Under the pieces are notes generated by a model, which searched no databases, was not told the DNA's origin, and was given only the letters and a program-made list of their open reading frames with translations. A program made the position numbers and the translations under genes. From Hypoxylon rubiginosum (taxonomy: Eukaryota > Ascomycota > Sordariomycetes > Xylariales > Hypoxylaceae), in assembly GCA_902806565.1 (NCBI GenBank), contig CADCXA010000024.1:992001-1056000 (forward strand): a stretch of 64,000 nt of DNA, written 5' to 3'. Of the stretch, positions 34,593-45,599 are shown one piece after another (the first letter of the stretch is position 1; each line of letters opens with the position of its first letter).

Positions 34593-36699
34593 ATGGTCAC
34601 GCATAGGATGAGTCGGACCCTTCTACCTTCAATTCACTGATCATCCAGAGACATTTGTAAAAGAATTTGATCTTCTTTCATTGTATGATTATTAGATTGA
34701 GAAATAGCACGACGGAACGTGGGCGTTTTCAACAATCCGGATCTCTCGACGGCGAAGAGATTCTTGCATCTTGACTGGGGGTTTGGCAAGCTAGACTAAT
34801 CGGAGACGGTTAATGGGTACATAACGCTAGATGAATAAAAAAAGAAAATGCCACCTATTCGGATCTTCGATTAAGAGCCAAGTTGACTTCTGCATAAGGA
34901 GCATCAAAGGCTAAATACTAATCAGGGACCCGGCTAATCCTCATCCTCCGAGTCCGTTTGACCCGATTCGCCTCTTGTGTTATCCTTCACGGGCGACACC
35001 AAGTTAAATCTAACGGAAAAGGTCACTGCAGAAAAGCTACTCCAAAGTAGGGTAGTCCGAGCCGGCATTCTTTCAATTTATTGCCCTTAGTGAATAGCTA
35101 TGCGAGAAAAGGACCGGCCCAAAAAGACCTATAGGTGTTGACGATCATCATTGGGGAAGACGGCCGGGCGACATGCTCCGAATCTACCAGCGCAAGAATT
35201 AGCACACGGCACTAGGCTGAAAAGCCGGCACCGCTGATAAGAAGTACGACCGAGTTTTCGAGCGAGCACCAGGTCCTTCGTCGTGGGTGTTAGGCGGAAG
35301 GGTATTCTTCTCGAGAGGAGCAGCGAAGAATACGCGGGAAGAATGGCGAGAAGGACTATGTTGATAGCTACTCGGAGGGATAGCAGTATTTCTGCCCCCT
35401 AGAGGGACAAACCAAAACACTTGCTCATATTCTGTACCACAAACGAAGGTGCCCTCGCCGTAAAGCCATAAATCACAAGTGTCAAGAGCAATGAAGGCAG
35501 AGGACCACAACCCACCGATCGTCCCTCTTTATCAGGCTGAAGAAGTCGATACCTCTCGTAGGCACCGATCCGTCGAGTTCTACCGTGAAGAGGGATCAGA
35601 TTATTGTAATACCGCCGCATATTCGAGCTTACCGTGTTGTCGAACTTCTCACCGGAGGTCGTCTCCGGCGGGAGGGGTTTCTGCCTACGCCTTGATCGAG
35701 GTAGGCGTGCTGCGGCGGGTCCGGGGGGCGTGTGCCTCGCCACCCCGGTCCCCGGCCCCCGACAGAGCGGACCGGGCCATCCCTGAGTCGCGCGTTTTGG
35801 AAGCTTTGTCGATGACGTGGGGCGGCTTCGTGAGTTCGGAGGTCACTTCCGCCGATATCTCTGGCGACGCCTTCGCCTCCGCCTGTAGCTGCGACCTCGA
35901 GTACCCAGACGCTCTCCAGGTTTCGTCTGATCGTACGAGGAAGAACGTATCGATGGACCGGCTAATCTCCGCGTCCCGCACGAGGAGACTTGGCAATCTA
36001 CTTTGCTAAGCTTGGAATATGGGTGACTTCGTACGTCGTCGATCCGATGTGGAAGCCTGACTCGACGACGTGCGTCGGTAACTTGATGAAGTTCGGGGGT
36101 TCCCATGTGCGGGAGAGAGTCTCACGTTGCCATGCCTAACGCATGCGAAGGATTGCGCATTTTGTGTTCCAGGGGCTAGCCGGGCTATTCTACAACCCCT
36201 ATCACATATCCTATCGCACATGGCTGGTCACTCAGGGCTCACATGCATCTCGAAACTCGGCATGCTCGGACACCCCTTGCTCTCGTGTCCCGGCACGCTT
36301 CAGCATTCGGACCGCTTGCTATGATAGAGGACAGGGGGGTGCACGGCTTAAAGAGAACTGTAGGCTTATACAAGCAAAAATCCCCCACAAGCGTTTCCTA
36401 TGCACTTAGATCGACGTTTGTGGATGTGACAAGTGCTTTGCAGTGGTACGGCCGCGTAATATCTCACCACCCCCAACTAGTCGCGTGCTTCATCGATATC
36501 TCCACTGGTTTCCCGCGAGCTCTGCGATGTTGGAGCCAAAGTGCCTAGGGGGTATGGGGCGGAACAAAGAGGCGATTCCGAGTAAGACGTCGTGATGCGT
36601 ATGGCAAGTATTGCTCTTCCAGTACGATTTCAACACCCTTGGTGTTGACCTGACCATCCACCATCCGAAAGTCATAGTACGGAACTCTCCGAAGCCGGT
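34593..36699. other. gene-poor region
   Basis: About 2.1 kb with several open frames but no complete gene. A minus-strand stretch at about 36510-36690 (RVPYYDFRMVDGQVNTKG and onward) has protein-like conservation in style but I cannot assign it; it could be the remnant of a gene facing the monooxygenase relic. Confidence 0.4.
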
Positions 36700-37560
36700 A
36701 TGCTCAAATTATCAGTCATTATTGTCGGTAGTGAGCTAATTGACCCGACGATGGCGGCCCCATGCTCTCTCGCTAGCTTGCATAGACTATGTTGTCGTCG
36801 AGAACGGAGATGCCATCGGTGTTAGGAGAGGTGCGGGCCTGGCTTCATAGCCGCACATGAATAGACTATTCCATCAGATGAGCATACTCCAAGACCTAGA
36901 GAGAGTCGGGTATAAGCTTTGGGGCAATCGTTATACGGGGCCGAATAGTAGGGTCATAAGTAGGACTTGCTCTATCGTCGTTGAGAAGGAAAGTGGATGT
37001 CGACTTTCTCGATTCGTCTGCGTAAAATCGAGTTGTTAACGTATCCTAGTCGTGGATATCACATTCTCCTCTTTGATCGAGCGCACTTCCTACAGGTACT
37101 CTACGACAAGCTTCCTGAACGAGAGAAGCGAGTTCACCCAGGAAAGCTCCATCGATATGCTACCATTCACCTCTTCGCATTCAGCTCTCCATGGCCGCAG
37201 ACCATCCATGACCGGAATAGTTCTAGAATAGAATACGAGGCACGACGTCGAGGTGATACTCGACGCCCGAGCGCTTAATCTTTCTGGCTTGTCTAAAGAC
37301 CGAAGAGACTAAGAAATGCGTATAGTACTCGGAGGAGGACATCAATAAGATTGTCCAAAAGTGGCGTATTGCCGTACTTGTCGGCGGTGTATGCTTCGGC
37401 GAAGTGTGGGATAACTGCGATACTACATTAGCTCAAGCTTAGATCTAGAGAGTTATACGTCATCTGGCAAGTATTGACCGCTTTAGCAGCTGCGGCGTGG
37501 TGTTAAAATGGATACATCCGAATCGTGGAAGTAGCGATATGAGAGTAGTTGAGAAGTAAC
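36700..37560 (+). pseudogene. decayed FAD-dependent monooxygenase (PaxM-like)
   Basis: Fragments of a group A FAD monooxygenase (PF01494) follow one another in the correct order but in shifting frames with internal stops. The ATG at 36700 opens MLKLSVIIVG, the start of the Rossmann FAD site, with the rest of G-x-G-x-x-G destroyed. Next come IDYVVVENGDAIG, then a stop, PHMNRLFHQMSILQDLERVG, the block LLFDRAHFLQVLYDKLPE near 37063-37120, EEDINKIVQKW with FGEVWDN near 37340-37420, and DRFSSCGVVL plus HPNRGSSDM near 37480-37535, which correspond to the second FAD motif (G-D-x-x-H-x-x-x-P). Such enzymes usually sit in terpenoid or polyketide clusters. It lies 300 bases upstream of an intact MFS gene. 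Confidence 0.75.
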
Positions 37561-37859
37561 ATATGAGGTAGTCTACCTCGAACGAAAAGGGGCGATCCTG
37601 CCCCGAAGCTTTACACCCGACGGCGCCTTTTGAAACCATATCTGATATCTTCGCCCCTGTCTACATATGTACTTTCTCCTTCCATACCCCTAGATGCTAG
37701 GTATAAGCATGGAAGGTGCGATTCTCTGATTGCTAGAGGGATACCCATTCTAACCCCTTTCAACCACCTCCAAACATCATCATAATCGTTCTTTTTGTTT
37801 TCTCCCGCCACATTTCAATTTCTAGTACCCATTCGTTACGATTTAATACGTTATTCGCC

Positions 37860-39500
37860 ATGGATTCGCCTCCTCCGGGAACTGGAGCAGACCCACCTCC
37901 GGCCTACACATCAGGTCCGGCCGCAGTACCAGCAGCTGTCGATACATCGACTTCCGCTCCGCCTCCTCGCAGGCCGTTCTCGTTCTACGCGTCTATCCTG
38001 GTCCTTATGTTACTGGCAGCTTTAACGTCATGGGACACGACATCTATCGCAATAGCGCTGCCGGTCATTACTAGCCAGCTTGAAGAAGAAACTATCTTCT
38101 CATTATGGCTCAGCTTGGCTGTCATATTTGGCTCCGTTGCATTCCTGCCTGACTTCTACCTCCAGAGCAAAATCGGCCTTTTGAGCCCCAAATCGCTACT
38201 CTACGTATCTGTACTCATGTACGCCATTGGGAGCCTAACGTTCGCTACTGCGGGTATCAGTACTATCCTTACGGTCGGTCGTTTATTGCAGGGCATTGGA
38301 ACATCGGGCCTCGATGTGTTCAGGGGAGTCCTTCTCGAGACTATCATAAGCCCGGAGGAGCGTCCATGCTACTATCACCTAATCGTTCTATCCCAAGCTG
38401 TGGGAACCATTGCCGGACCCTTCATGGGGGCCGCATTCAGCGAGTTCCTCACCTGGAGAATGATCGGCTGGGTGAATCTTCTATTCGTAGGAGGCGCTTT
38501 GGGGCTCTCTTTTCTCGCTGATTTGCCCCCTATTCAAATCACCCTAGGGGGTCCAGATATCAGATCAGATTGGTTGGGTCTACTATTTTATGATTCTGGT
38601 CTCTTTCTCCTGGCGGTTTCACTTAGCATCGCTGGGCAAGTTGTCCCATGGTCTTCTTGGCAGGTTCTGGTATCAATGGCAATTGGCCTTGCGTTGATTT
38701 TCGTATTCGGAATTTACGAGAAGTGGCCAGCAGAACCAATGATGCCTTACCGTATATTCTCTAAAGGCACGACGGCCGCGGCACTTATCACGGGTTTCGC
38801 ACATGGGTTCGTCCTATATACACTACTGGTATATCAGCCCTTGTTTTTTCAAGCTGTATTCCTCCAGACTCCGCTACAAGCCGCTATATCGACACTCCCG
38901 TTATGCTGTCTCTTTGCAGTGTTCAGTTTTCTCACGCCAATAATTATGGGAGCGATACCACGTATAGGCCAGATACTCATCACAGTGAACTGGGCTTTGA
39001 TAGTAGTGGCAGGGGCGCTGTGGTGCACGGCAAATCAAGACACCCCTTGGGCTGAAATATACACTCTCCAGGCAGCTCTTGGCCTCAGCCTCGGTGTTAT
39101 ATTCGGCGGTACCCAGTTTTCAATCCGGGCGAGTGTCTCCCACGCCAGAGATATTGGTCTCGCTGTGAGCATGCTTGCGGTTTTCGAACTCCTTGGTGCG
39201 CTATTTGGCCTTTCTCTATCCTCAGGCCTCTTCGGTTATATTTTTGAATACGGCATCACTCTCTTGAGATCGTTGGGTCCATTACCAGGCGATATCGAAC
39301 CTTTGGTCGGCGTACGCCAGGCAATGGGTTTCATACCTACGCTAAGAACATTAGAGCTTCCAAATGAGACGATGAGCAAGCTGATAGGGGTATATTCAGA
39401 CGCCTTTCTCCTGGTTTGGCTTTTCGGCGAACTTTTTGCCTTTGTTGGGTTGGCCGTATCCTGGTTCGTAATGATCGTTTCCGAGATTAAGAGGCACTGA
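37860..39500 (+). CDS. MFS transporter, DHA-type drug/metabolite exporter
   Basis: Single exon, 546 residues. A proline-rich cytosolic tail of about 38 residues is followed by roughly 14 hydrophobic segments. GRLLQGIGTSGLDVFRGVLL lies in the region of motif B, and GTIAGPFMGA is the antiporter motif C (G-x(3)-G-P-x(2)-G), which points to proton-coupled export. The profile is that of fungal exporters found in secondary metabolite loci. It is transcribed toward the dehydrogenase gene, with 249 bases between their stops, and sits just downstream of the monooxygenase relic. The transported compound is unknown. Confidence 0.88.
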   Translation: MDSPPPGTGADPPPAYTSGPAAVPAAVDTSTSAPPPRRPFSFYASILVLMLLAALTSWDTTSIAIALPVITSQLEEETIFSLWLSLAVIFGSVAFLPDFYLQSKIGLLSPKSLLYVSVLMYAIGSLTFATAGISTILTVGRLLQGIGTSGLDVFRGVLLETIISPEERPCYYHLIVLSQAVGTIAGPFMGAAFSEFLTWRMIGWVNLLFVGGALGLSFLADLPPIQITLGGPDIRSDWLGLLFYDSGLFLLAVSLSIAGQVVPWSSWQVLVSMAIGLALIFVFGIYEKWPAEPMMPYRIFSKGTTAAALITGFAHGFVLYTLLVYQPLFFQAVFLQTPLQAAISTLPLCCLFAVFSFLTPIIMGAIPRIGQILITVNWALIVVAGALWCTANQDTPWAEIYTLQAALGLSLGVIFGGTQFSIRASVSHARDIGLAVSMLAVFELLGALFGLSLSSGLFGYIFEYGITLLRSLGPLPGDIEPLVGVRQAMGFIPTLRTLELPNETMSKLIGVYSDAFLLVWLFGELFAFVGLAVSWFVMIVSEIKRH

Positions 39501-39749
39501 GTGGTCTCCATGCTGTATCACTGCTCATGGCTTTAGGAAGGTTCCAACAGGAGGGGAATACGCGGTATGGGAAAGCGGGATGAATATGACATTGTCATCG
39601 GGAACTAGCGTTGATTAAGGTACCTTTGGTAGACTAATACAAATCTGTTGCCTCGACTTCTTTGACATGAAACGTGCGTATCGCCCCATTATGCTGCTTG
39701 AATTTTAAGAGAAGGTCAATAATTAAAGGCTATAAGAATACTTACCCCT

Positions 39750-41110
39750 TCACTTTTCTATCGGTGACTCTAACTGGGCACTCTGATTCTGTATAACGGG
39801 GACTTTAGCTGCCAATTCATCTACAATTTCCTTCCAAACCAATGCCTGTACTTTCTTTGCGCTATCACTCGTCATATTAGGTACCGCTTTTCTAAGTGAC
39901 GTTATTCATATTAGCATACTACTCGGCACCTTCTTGATAAAAGACTACGTACTTGAGATATTGCTCATCTGTCAACCAGACGATGGTAAATTTCCCCTAT
40001 TTTCCAAATTCGTTAGGCGAGTTTACTCCTAAGAAGATATCTCTATCTTCACTTACGTGCTCTTGTTTAGACCTCAGGGCGGCCGTGACGCAGTGTCTGG
40101 CGCCGTGGTCCGGCGACTTCCCCAGAACGGCGAGGTAAATCGGTGCAATAAATCTCGCCAGCCAGTTATAGCCGGCAATACCGCGTGAAATTTCCGTTCT
40201 TACCGTACCTGGACAGTAGCTAGTCGCGATGACTTCCGGCCTGGCGGGATTCGTAGACGAGGTTAGCCTACCGAAAGGGCAGTAAATAACAAGAATAGAA
40301 GGGCAGGAGAAGGGCAAAAGGATCCTTACTCGCCGTCGGTTCCTAGCGCCTGGTCGACGACCTCGCGAACTCCGTACATCAGCAGCAATTTGCTATTGGC
40401 GTAGTTCGGCTCTGAAGTGGCCCAAAACGAAGGCCAGTTTTTCTCGTCGCTGAGGTGATGCAGGATCCCTTGGCTCTCGGCCCACTCGGGCCAGTGCTTG
40501 ATGCTAGGGTATAGGTGGTCCCGAGAACTGGTGAAGACCATATGCGCGGGGGACTGCCGACGCGCTCGCTCTTCCTTCATCCACGGAAGGAGCAGCAGAG
40601 CTAGGAGGATGGTGCTTAGCGCGTTTACTTGGATGGTCTGCTCCCTAACACGCTTCTGTCAAACTTCCCGTCTTTCTGATTGATTTTGAAGAATCTTTCT
40701 TACCAGCCCTCGGCGCTCTTCTTAAATTGGGGATTAATGGAACCCGCGTTCAGCACCACAACGTCCACGCCCCCGTTGCCTGCATGGCGTTTCTTCAATT
40801 CGTCGACGAAGGCTACGCACGACGCGTAGCAGCCCATATCTAGCTCCATCGCCGTCACCGTAGCTCGCTCAGCGCCGGTGGCCACCACGCTCTCCTCGAT
40901 CTTCCGCTTAGCCGCCTGCCCCCGCGCCGCGTCCCGGTAGGTGATGATGACGTTGGCACCCAGCCTGGCAAAGTGCATGGCGGCGGCGAGACCGATACCA
41001 GCCGTCCCGCCGGTGACGACGACAGTCTGCCCGGCGAAGCTGCCAGCGAGCGGCAGCGGCTCCGCTACAAAGCGGTTTAGGAGGCGGCGGGGCGATACGT
41101 GGAGTAGCAT
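39750..41110 (-). CDS. short-chain dehydrogenase/reductase
   Basis: Five exons: 40704-41110, 40330-40644, 40057-40267, 39953-39996, 39750-39891; 372 residues. Cofactor motif TGGTAGIG near residue 35, structural block VVVLNAG, catalytic Ser in MVFTSSRDH, and the Y-x3-K pair in NYANSKLLL; the PG motif is SYCPGTVRTE. This is the classical SDR layout, closest in style to retinol dehydrogenase / WWOX-like fungal SDRs. Intron 3 (39997-40056) removes an in-frame stop; exon 4 then reads GKFTIVWLTDEQYL and exon 5 contains KKVQALVWKEIVDELA, a normal C-terminal block. It is divergent from the CmcJ-like gene with 687 bases between starts, so the two could share a promoter. Confidence 0.9.
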
Positions 41111-41797
41111 CGCGTCAACACGTCGCGTTGGGGGTATGTAAGATACAGAGAACGGCAGTATCTACCTAGTATTAGACGTAGGCTAAGCCTGCCTCTCTTT
41201 AAAAATGACTACGCAGACTCGCGTGGTAGGATGAGTCTAGCGTAACTCTGATATATGAGGCGTATTAGAGCTACGATAGGCCGACTTAATCAATTATATA
41301 CCTAGGTATATATGTGCCATGTTCACCTAAGAAGACACACTGGAAGTATATTGCTGACGCCATACGCGGATGTAGGAGACGCGTAAGCGAAGCGGCGGCG
41401 ACGGGTTATTGAAAGCTATCCTGGCCTACCTGAGATTAGGAAGTAAGAGAGTGGACATTCAGGGGTATAAGCGCATCCTACTAATTACCCCGGATCCAAC
41501 ATTTCTGAGTATCGGAACATGAGACCCGAAATTACGTCCGGAACCGTAAGCCGAGCCGGAGCCGATATATGATAGGTCTCATCAGTCTTTGTCCAACCTC
41601 CGTCCGTACCTGGTAGGTACCTTAGGTGTCTGCATGGTAAGCACCAGGTCTCAATGACGTAGATATCCATTTCGGCTCCGATGCTGGTGATATTTATAGT
41701 CTTTTTGAATGAGATGATTTCGAAATATGAAGTCGCCAGTGAAATTAATAAATATTTAAACACTTAAGACCTGATTATTTCATAGCCCATTGTAACA
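41111..41797. promoter_or_regulatory. candidate bidirectional promoter, SDR / CmcJ-like pair
   Basis: 687 bases separate the divergent start codons. Contains one exact TACCTAGGTA palindrome at 41299-41308. Shared regulation is an inference from geometry. Confidence 0.4.
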
Positions 41798-42919
41798 ATG
41801 ACCACCACTACAGCAACAGAGACTAAGACCACCCCGGCAGCAGCCGCTAAGTCTCAGCTGGAGGCCGTCTTCAACTACTACTCCCCGCCCACGCCTCCGG
41901 GACTTAACGATTTATCCATCCTAAACGGCACATCGCCCGACACCGTCTCCCGGCAAGTCCCCGTCGTAGACATGCGCGCGACAGCACCGCTATCCGATTT
42001 CACCCACGCAACCCATGGCTTCCAAATCCTGCGCCAGCCCCTGCCCATCGACGCCTCGCACGCCTCCGTGCACAACCCCTCCACCCTAACACATCAATAC
42101 TACCCCTCCATCATAGCCCTCCTCAAAGAACAGCTCGGCGCCCGGTCGGCGATCGTCATCAACAGCACGCTGCGCGACGTCCCCGCCCCGGGCCTCGCCA
42201 CCTTCGACCCCAAGAACCCGCGCCCCACCACCGGCGCCGGCTCCCTGGGCCCCTTCTTCATCGCCCACTCGGACTACACCCCCGGCGCCGCCCGCGCCCA
42301 CCTGCGCGCCATGACGCCGGACTGGTTCGCCGCGACGGGGACCGGGAACGCGGGGACCAGCGCGCCCGCGGACCAGGAGCTGTTTTTCCGGCTGCGCGGC
42401 GAGGTCATCGCCGCGGAGGACCGCGCCGCGGGTCTCGGTCCGGAAAACGACGGCAACGGCAACGGCGGCGCGGGAGAGACCGACGGGAGAGGCGGGCATT
42501 GGGACTGGGACGGCAAGGGGTACGACGGCCCGCGGTACGCCATGTTCAGCGTCTGGCGGCCGTGGGAGACGGTGCGCCGGGATCCGCTCGCCGTGCTCGT
42601 GGGCGGGGCCGAGGCCGACGGGTTCCCGTACGTCCCGCTGCCGCGGCTGTATGGGAATCGCCCGGGATGCGTGAGCGAGTACTACAACGAGAATGTGCTC
42701 GTGCGGCCGCCGACGCCGGAGAAGGGACACGTGTGGGGGTATCTAAGCGAGCAGAGGCCGGATGAGGTGCTGGCGCTTAAATTTTACGATAGCGAGGCTT
42801 TGCGTCGTGGTGATGGGAGTATCAGGGCTATGTGTCCACATAGTGCGTTTCATACTGAGGACATGGATGATGAACCTGTGCGTAGAAGCTGTGAGTTGAG
42901 GGTCTGGTGTATTTGGTAA
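41798..42919 (+). CDS. CmcJ/AsaB-like oxidoreductase (GA4 desaturase-like family)
   Basis: Single exon, 373 residues. The C-terminal blocks identify the family: MFSVWRPWETVRRDPLAV, then YYNENVLVRPPTPEKGH, the conserved W-x-Y/F turn in HVWGYLSEQRPDEVLALKFYD and the HSAFHTED motif followed by R-x-x-C-E-L-R. Members (AsaB of the aspergillic acid pathway, NvfI, the CmcJ component of cephamycin 7-alpha-methoxylation, GA4 desaturase) are Fe(II)/2-oxoglutarate-type or related oxidoreductases in metabolite pathways. An insertion rich in Gly, Asn and Asp (about residues 205-245) is unusual. Third-position GC is high. The product it modifies is unknown. Confidence 0.85.
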   Translation: MTTTTATETKTTPAAAAKSQLEAVFNYYSPPTPPGLNDLSILNGTSPDTVSRQVPVVDMRATAPLSDFTHATHGFQILRQPLPIDASHASVHNPSTLTHQYYPSIIALLKEQLGARSAIVINSTLRDVPAPGLATFDPKNPRPTTGAGSLGPFFIAHSDYTPGAARAHLRAMTPDWFAATGTGNAGTSAPADQELFFRLRGEVIAAEDRAAGLGPENDGNGNGGAGETDGRGGHWDWDGKGYDGPRYAMFSVWRPWETVRRDPLAVLVGGAEADGFPYVPLPRLYGNRPGCVSEYYNENVLVRPPTPEKGHVWGYLSEQRPDEVLALKFYDSEALRRGDGSIRAMCPHSAFHTEDMDDEPVRRSCELRVWCIW

Positions 42920-43004
42920 GTAGGTACCTAGGTAGCCTTGGAGTTATAATAATCAGGGCTCGAGGTGTTGGGTGCGAGATTTCTAGGGAAGCAACACTGC
43001 CCTG

Positions 43005-44486
43005 TTACCAAGTTGGCGAAATGACATAGTCTCTCCAGTGTGCCGTATCAGCCTGCCTGAAGGTATCAATAGTACCCTCTACCCCTTGAGACCCAACAGG
43101 CCAAATGCCTTCGTCAACTAGCTTGCACCAGTGGTTGAACAAACGTTCCAGCCGTTGAGGGCGGTAGTAGTCGCCGCCGAAAGGCTTGTATCCATGCTGG
43201 AACAACTCGGCCACCGACCCCCTTCCAACAAACGACCCGTCGCTCTTCCGCGCGCCCGCGCCCGCATCGGCGCCCCAGTCACCGCCCTCCAAGCCGTACG
43301 GCAGCAGCAGCCGAAATCCCTCCTCAGCGCTGTCGAGAATTCTCCTATCAACCGACTCGCTGTAGACGCCCGCGGGGACCCTCGACGGCACGGGCGAATC
43401 GGCAGACGTCGCGCGAAAGTCACTGCAGAACGGACTCGCCGGTCCCGCCAAGTCGGCCTTGAGCTCACCACCTCGTGCGGTGGGGAAGAGGCATACTGGT
43501 GGTACGACTTGCGGGTCGTGCGGCAACCTGGCGAAGGGCTGCAATGCCGCGAACTCGGACGCGTCTGCGGGGGGCAAAAGGAGACCCGGAGCGACGCAAC
43601 GGAACCGAGGGCGGTGGGCGCGGGTCAGAAACGCGCGCGCGAAGCAAGGTGAAGGCACCGACGCCGCGTCTAGGACGGAGGGCGCGAGCAGTGGTTCAGG
43701 TTCGATTGCAGCATTAGCGGTAGTAGCACCGGTCGGTAGCAGCGGCGAGACGCGCGCCTCGATAGCGTCGCACAGCCGCTCCCACGCAGAGACGCAAGCA
43801 GAGACCTGAGCCTCGCCGTAGGGCCGCCACTCCCAGGGCCCGATCTTCTCGCCGACGAACAGGGCCGGCTCGTCCCTGGGCGAGGCCGCGATCTTCCCCA
43901 GGCGGACCAGGTCGATCCAATTGGAGAGGACGGTCTCGAGGGGGTGCCAGAGCGACGGGTGCGCCTCGGCGGGGAGCGCGTAGTCGAGGTCGTCCATGTG
44001 CATGAAGACGGCGGCGCGGTGGTAGGCTTGGTGGTAGAGCAGGCCGCCGCCGGATTCGCCGCCCTGGCCGATGTTGGGGAAGTACAGGCACACCAGGCTG
44101 TCTGCCGGCTGGTCGAATAGGTCGGCGGTTTCGTTGGCGAAGAGGTCGTCCGGGTTGGAGAGTTCGCTGACCCAGAAGAAGAAGGGTGCGGGCTCGGCCT
44201 CGGGATCATCAGCGGGAGGGAGTATGGCGGCGGCGAGGAAGGCGGCTAGTGAGGGGTGGAGACGTGGGCGGAGAGCTTCTGCTATCGCACCGTGGGTGGT
44301 GAAAAATGTGTTGTTACTACCATGAAGACTGGCTGGTGAGCGGCCTTCGGAAACCCAGGCATAGTGCACGAGGTAGTTGTGAAGAGCTGCGCATCGTGCG
44401 TGATCCATCCCTATCAAGTCGGCGCGGGCTGGGTTGTCCGCTGTGACCAGCAGGCCGTTCACGTCGGGAAGTTGTGAAACATCCAT
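43005..44486 (-). CDS. uncharacterised protein, 493 residues
   Basis: Single exon; I do not recognise a domain. It is long and aromatic-rich, with no signal peptide or membrane segment. Blocks that look structured are DHARCAALHNYLVHYAWVSE, HMDDLDYALPAEAHPSLWHP, IGPWEWRPYGEAQV and FRLLLPYGLEGGDWG, with a C-terminal YRPQRLERLFNHWCKLVDEG. The 3' end faces the CmcJ-like gene only 85 bases away, which suggests a neighbour in the same locus. Codon usage is GC-rich as in that gene. Likely a real gene because of its length and bias; function unknown. Confidence 0.7.
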   Translation of the reverse strand: MDVSQLPDVNGLLVTADNPARADLIGMDHARCAALHNYLVHYAWVSEGRSPASLHGSNNTFFTTHGAIAEALRPRLHPSLAAFLAAAILPPADDPEAEPAPFFFWVSELSNPDDLFANETADLFDQPADSLVCLYFPNIGQGGESGGGLLYHQAYHRAAVFMHMDDLDYALPAEAHPSLWHPLETVLSNWIDLVRLGKIAASPRDEPALFVGEKIGPWEWRPYGEAQVSACVSAWERLCDAIEARVSPLLPTGATTANAAIEPEPLLAPSVLDAASVPSPCFARAFLTRAHRPRFRCVAPGLLLPPADASEFAALQPFARLPHDPQVVPPVCLFPTARGGELKADLAGPASPFCSDFRATSADSPVPSRVPAGVYSESVDRRILDSAEEGFRLLLPYGLEGGDWGADAGAGARKSDGSFVGRGSVAELFQHGYKPFGGDYYRPQRLERLFNHWCKLVDEGIWPVGSQGVEGTIDTFRQADTAHWRDYVISPTW

Positions 44487-45599
44487 GATTCGCTTAGACT
44501 GGTACTGTTACCGGAGTGCCCAGATTTTGCAGATGATCCGGGTCCTCGACGGCTCCGTTTGAAAGAAAAAAAAAACGAATCGTCCGGCCGGCGCTTACCG
44601 ACGGAGGCGGAAAGACATGTGAGCCCACACACCGCTACGATGGATGTGATTTTGTAAGAGTTATTGTGTTTGAAATTGTGAATGTTTTCATATCTTGTCC
44701 TCCTTAACAATCATATAATATGTAATTTTAACTAATAATAATAATCAAACATTCGACTTAGTTAATTTTCTAGAAGGATTCAGTAGACCAACAAGATGTT
44801 CCTCTGCCCCAGAGAAAATGGTAGAGACCCCCCGCCCGATGATGCCCACGCTCCTCATCTCAATACCTTCTCGAACCTGGTCGAGATCCAGGAAGAGCTG
44901 GAGCAAGCGGACGAGGAGTGCTTCAGCTGGGCGACGGCCAAACACGCGCTCGATACATCACGCTCGAGGAGTATTTCAAATCTAGAATGCTGAAGCGCAA
45001 CCTGGGAAGATTATCGCATGCAGGACGTTTGTGTGACCTAGCATCCATGTTATAGCGTGTCAATTCTGATGTTCGTGGTGCTGTTCTTAGACGGCGAACA
45101 GCTAAAGGCTCTGTGTCTTCTTCTTTACTGCCAAGCAGTAGTTGCTGAGCTGCAACGACGCGTCGAGCTCGACGTCGGAGTGAAATCGCACCTGGTCAAG
45201 TATTACAGAACATCTTCGACGAGAGCCAAGACCGGCTTCGACCTCATCGATGTAACCATCATATCCAGCCGGCAGGGCCTCAGCGTGACTTTTCAGCACT
45301 CGCCCGCTGGCCCTGCTGAATGCCGAACTAACCCCCTGCATAAGACCAAGAACGCCGCGGGTCTGCCGGCAGGCTTGTATCACGGTATGTATGCACTGGC
45401 TGGCAGACTATTGGGCGAACAATCATCAGCTCAGCGCCTCCCCGGCATTTGCCGAATACCTATGCGCGCTAAGCGAACGAGGCGTCGTCCTTGGCGCAGC
45501 CACCATCTGCCTGTCATCGGGGGTACCAGCCTCGATTTTGCCAAGGGCGGCCCGTTCGGTACCCGTCGGCGCCGTGCCAGCTCGCACCATGTTGGACTG
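44487..45599. other. gene-poor region upstream of the ankyrin relic
   Basis: About 1.1 kb. Several short frames, for example IQEELEQADEECFSWATAKH at about 44885-44945, may be N-terminal remains of the ankyrin-type gene that follows, but the frame is broken repeatedly and no domain can be named. Confidence 0.35.

Noticed and set aside
35479..36009. 176-codon plus-strand ORF
   Set aside because: Several overlapping frames are open on both strands here; none has a motif, so I treat it as chance in GC-rich DNA.
36510..36690. Minus-strand stretch reading VPYYDFRMVDGQVNTKGVE
   Set aside because: Looks like part of a former gene, but it is too short and not assignable; mentioned only in the regional note.
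42086..42730. 214-codon minus-strand frame inside the CmcJ-like gene
   Set aside because: Antisense shadow caused by GC-rich third positions; no domain and low complexity.
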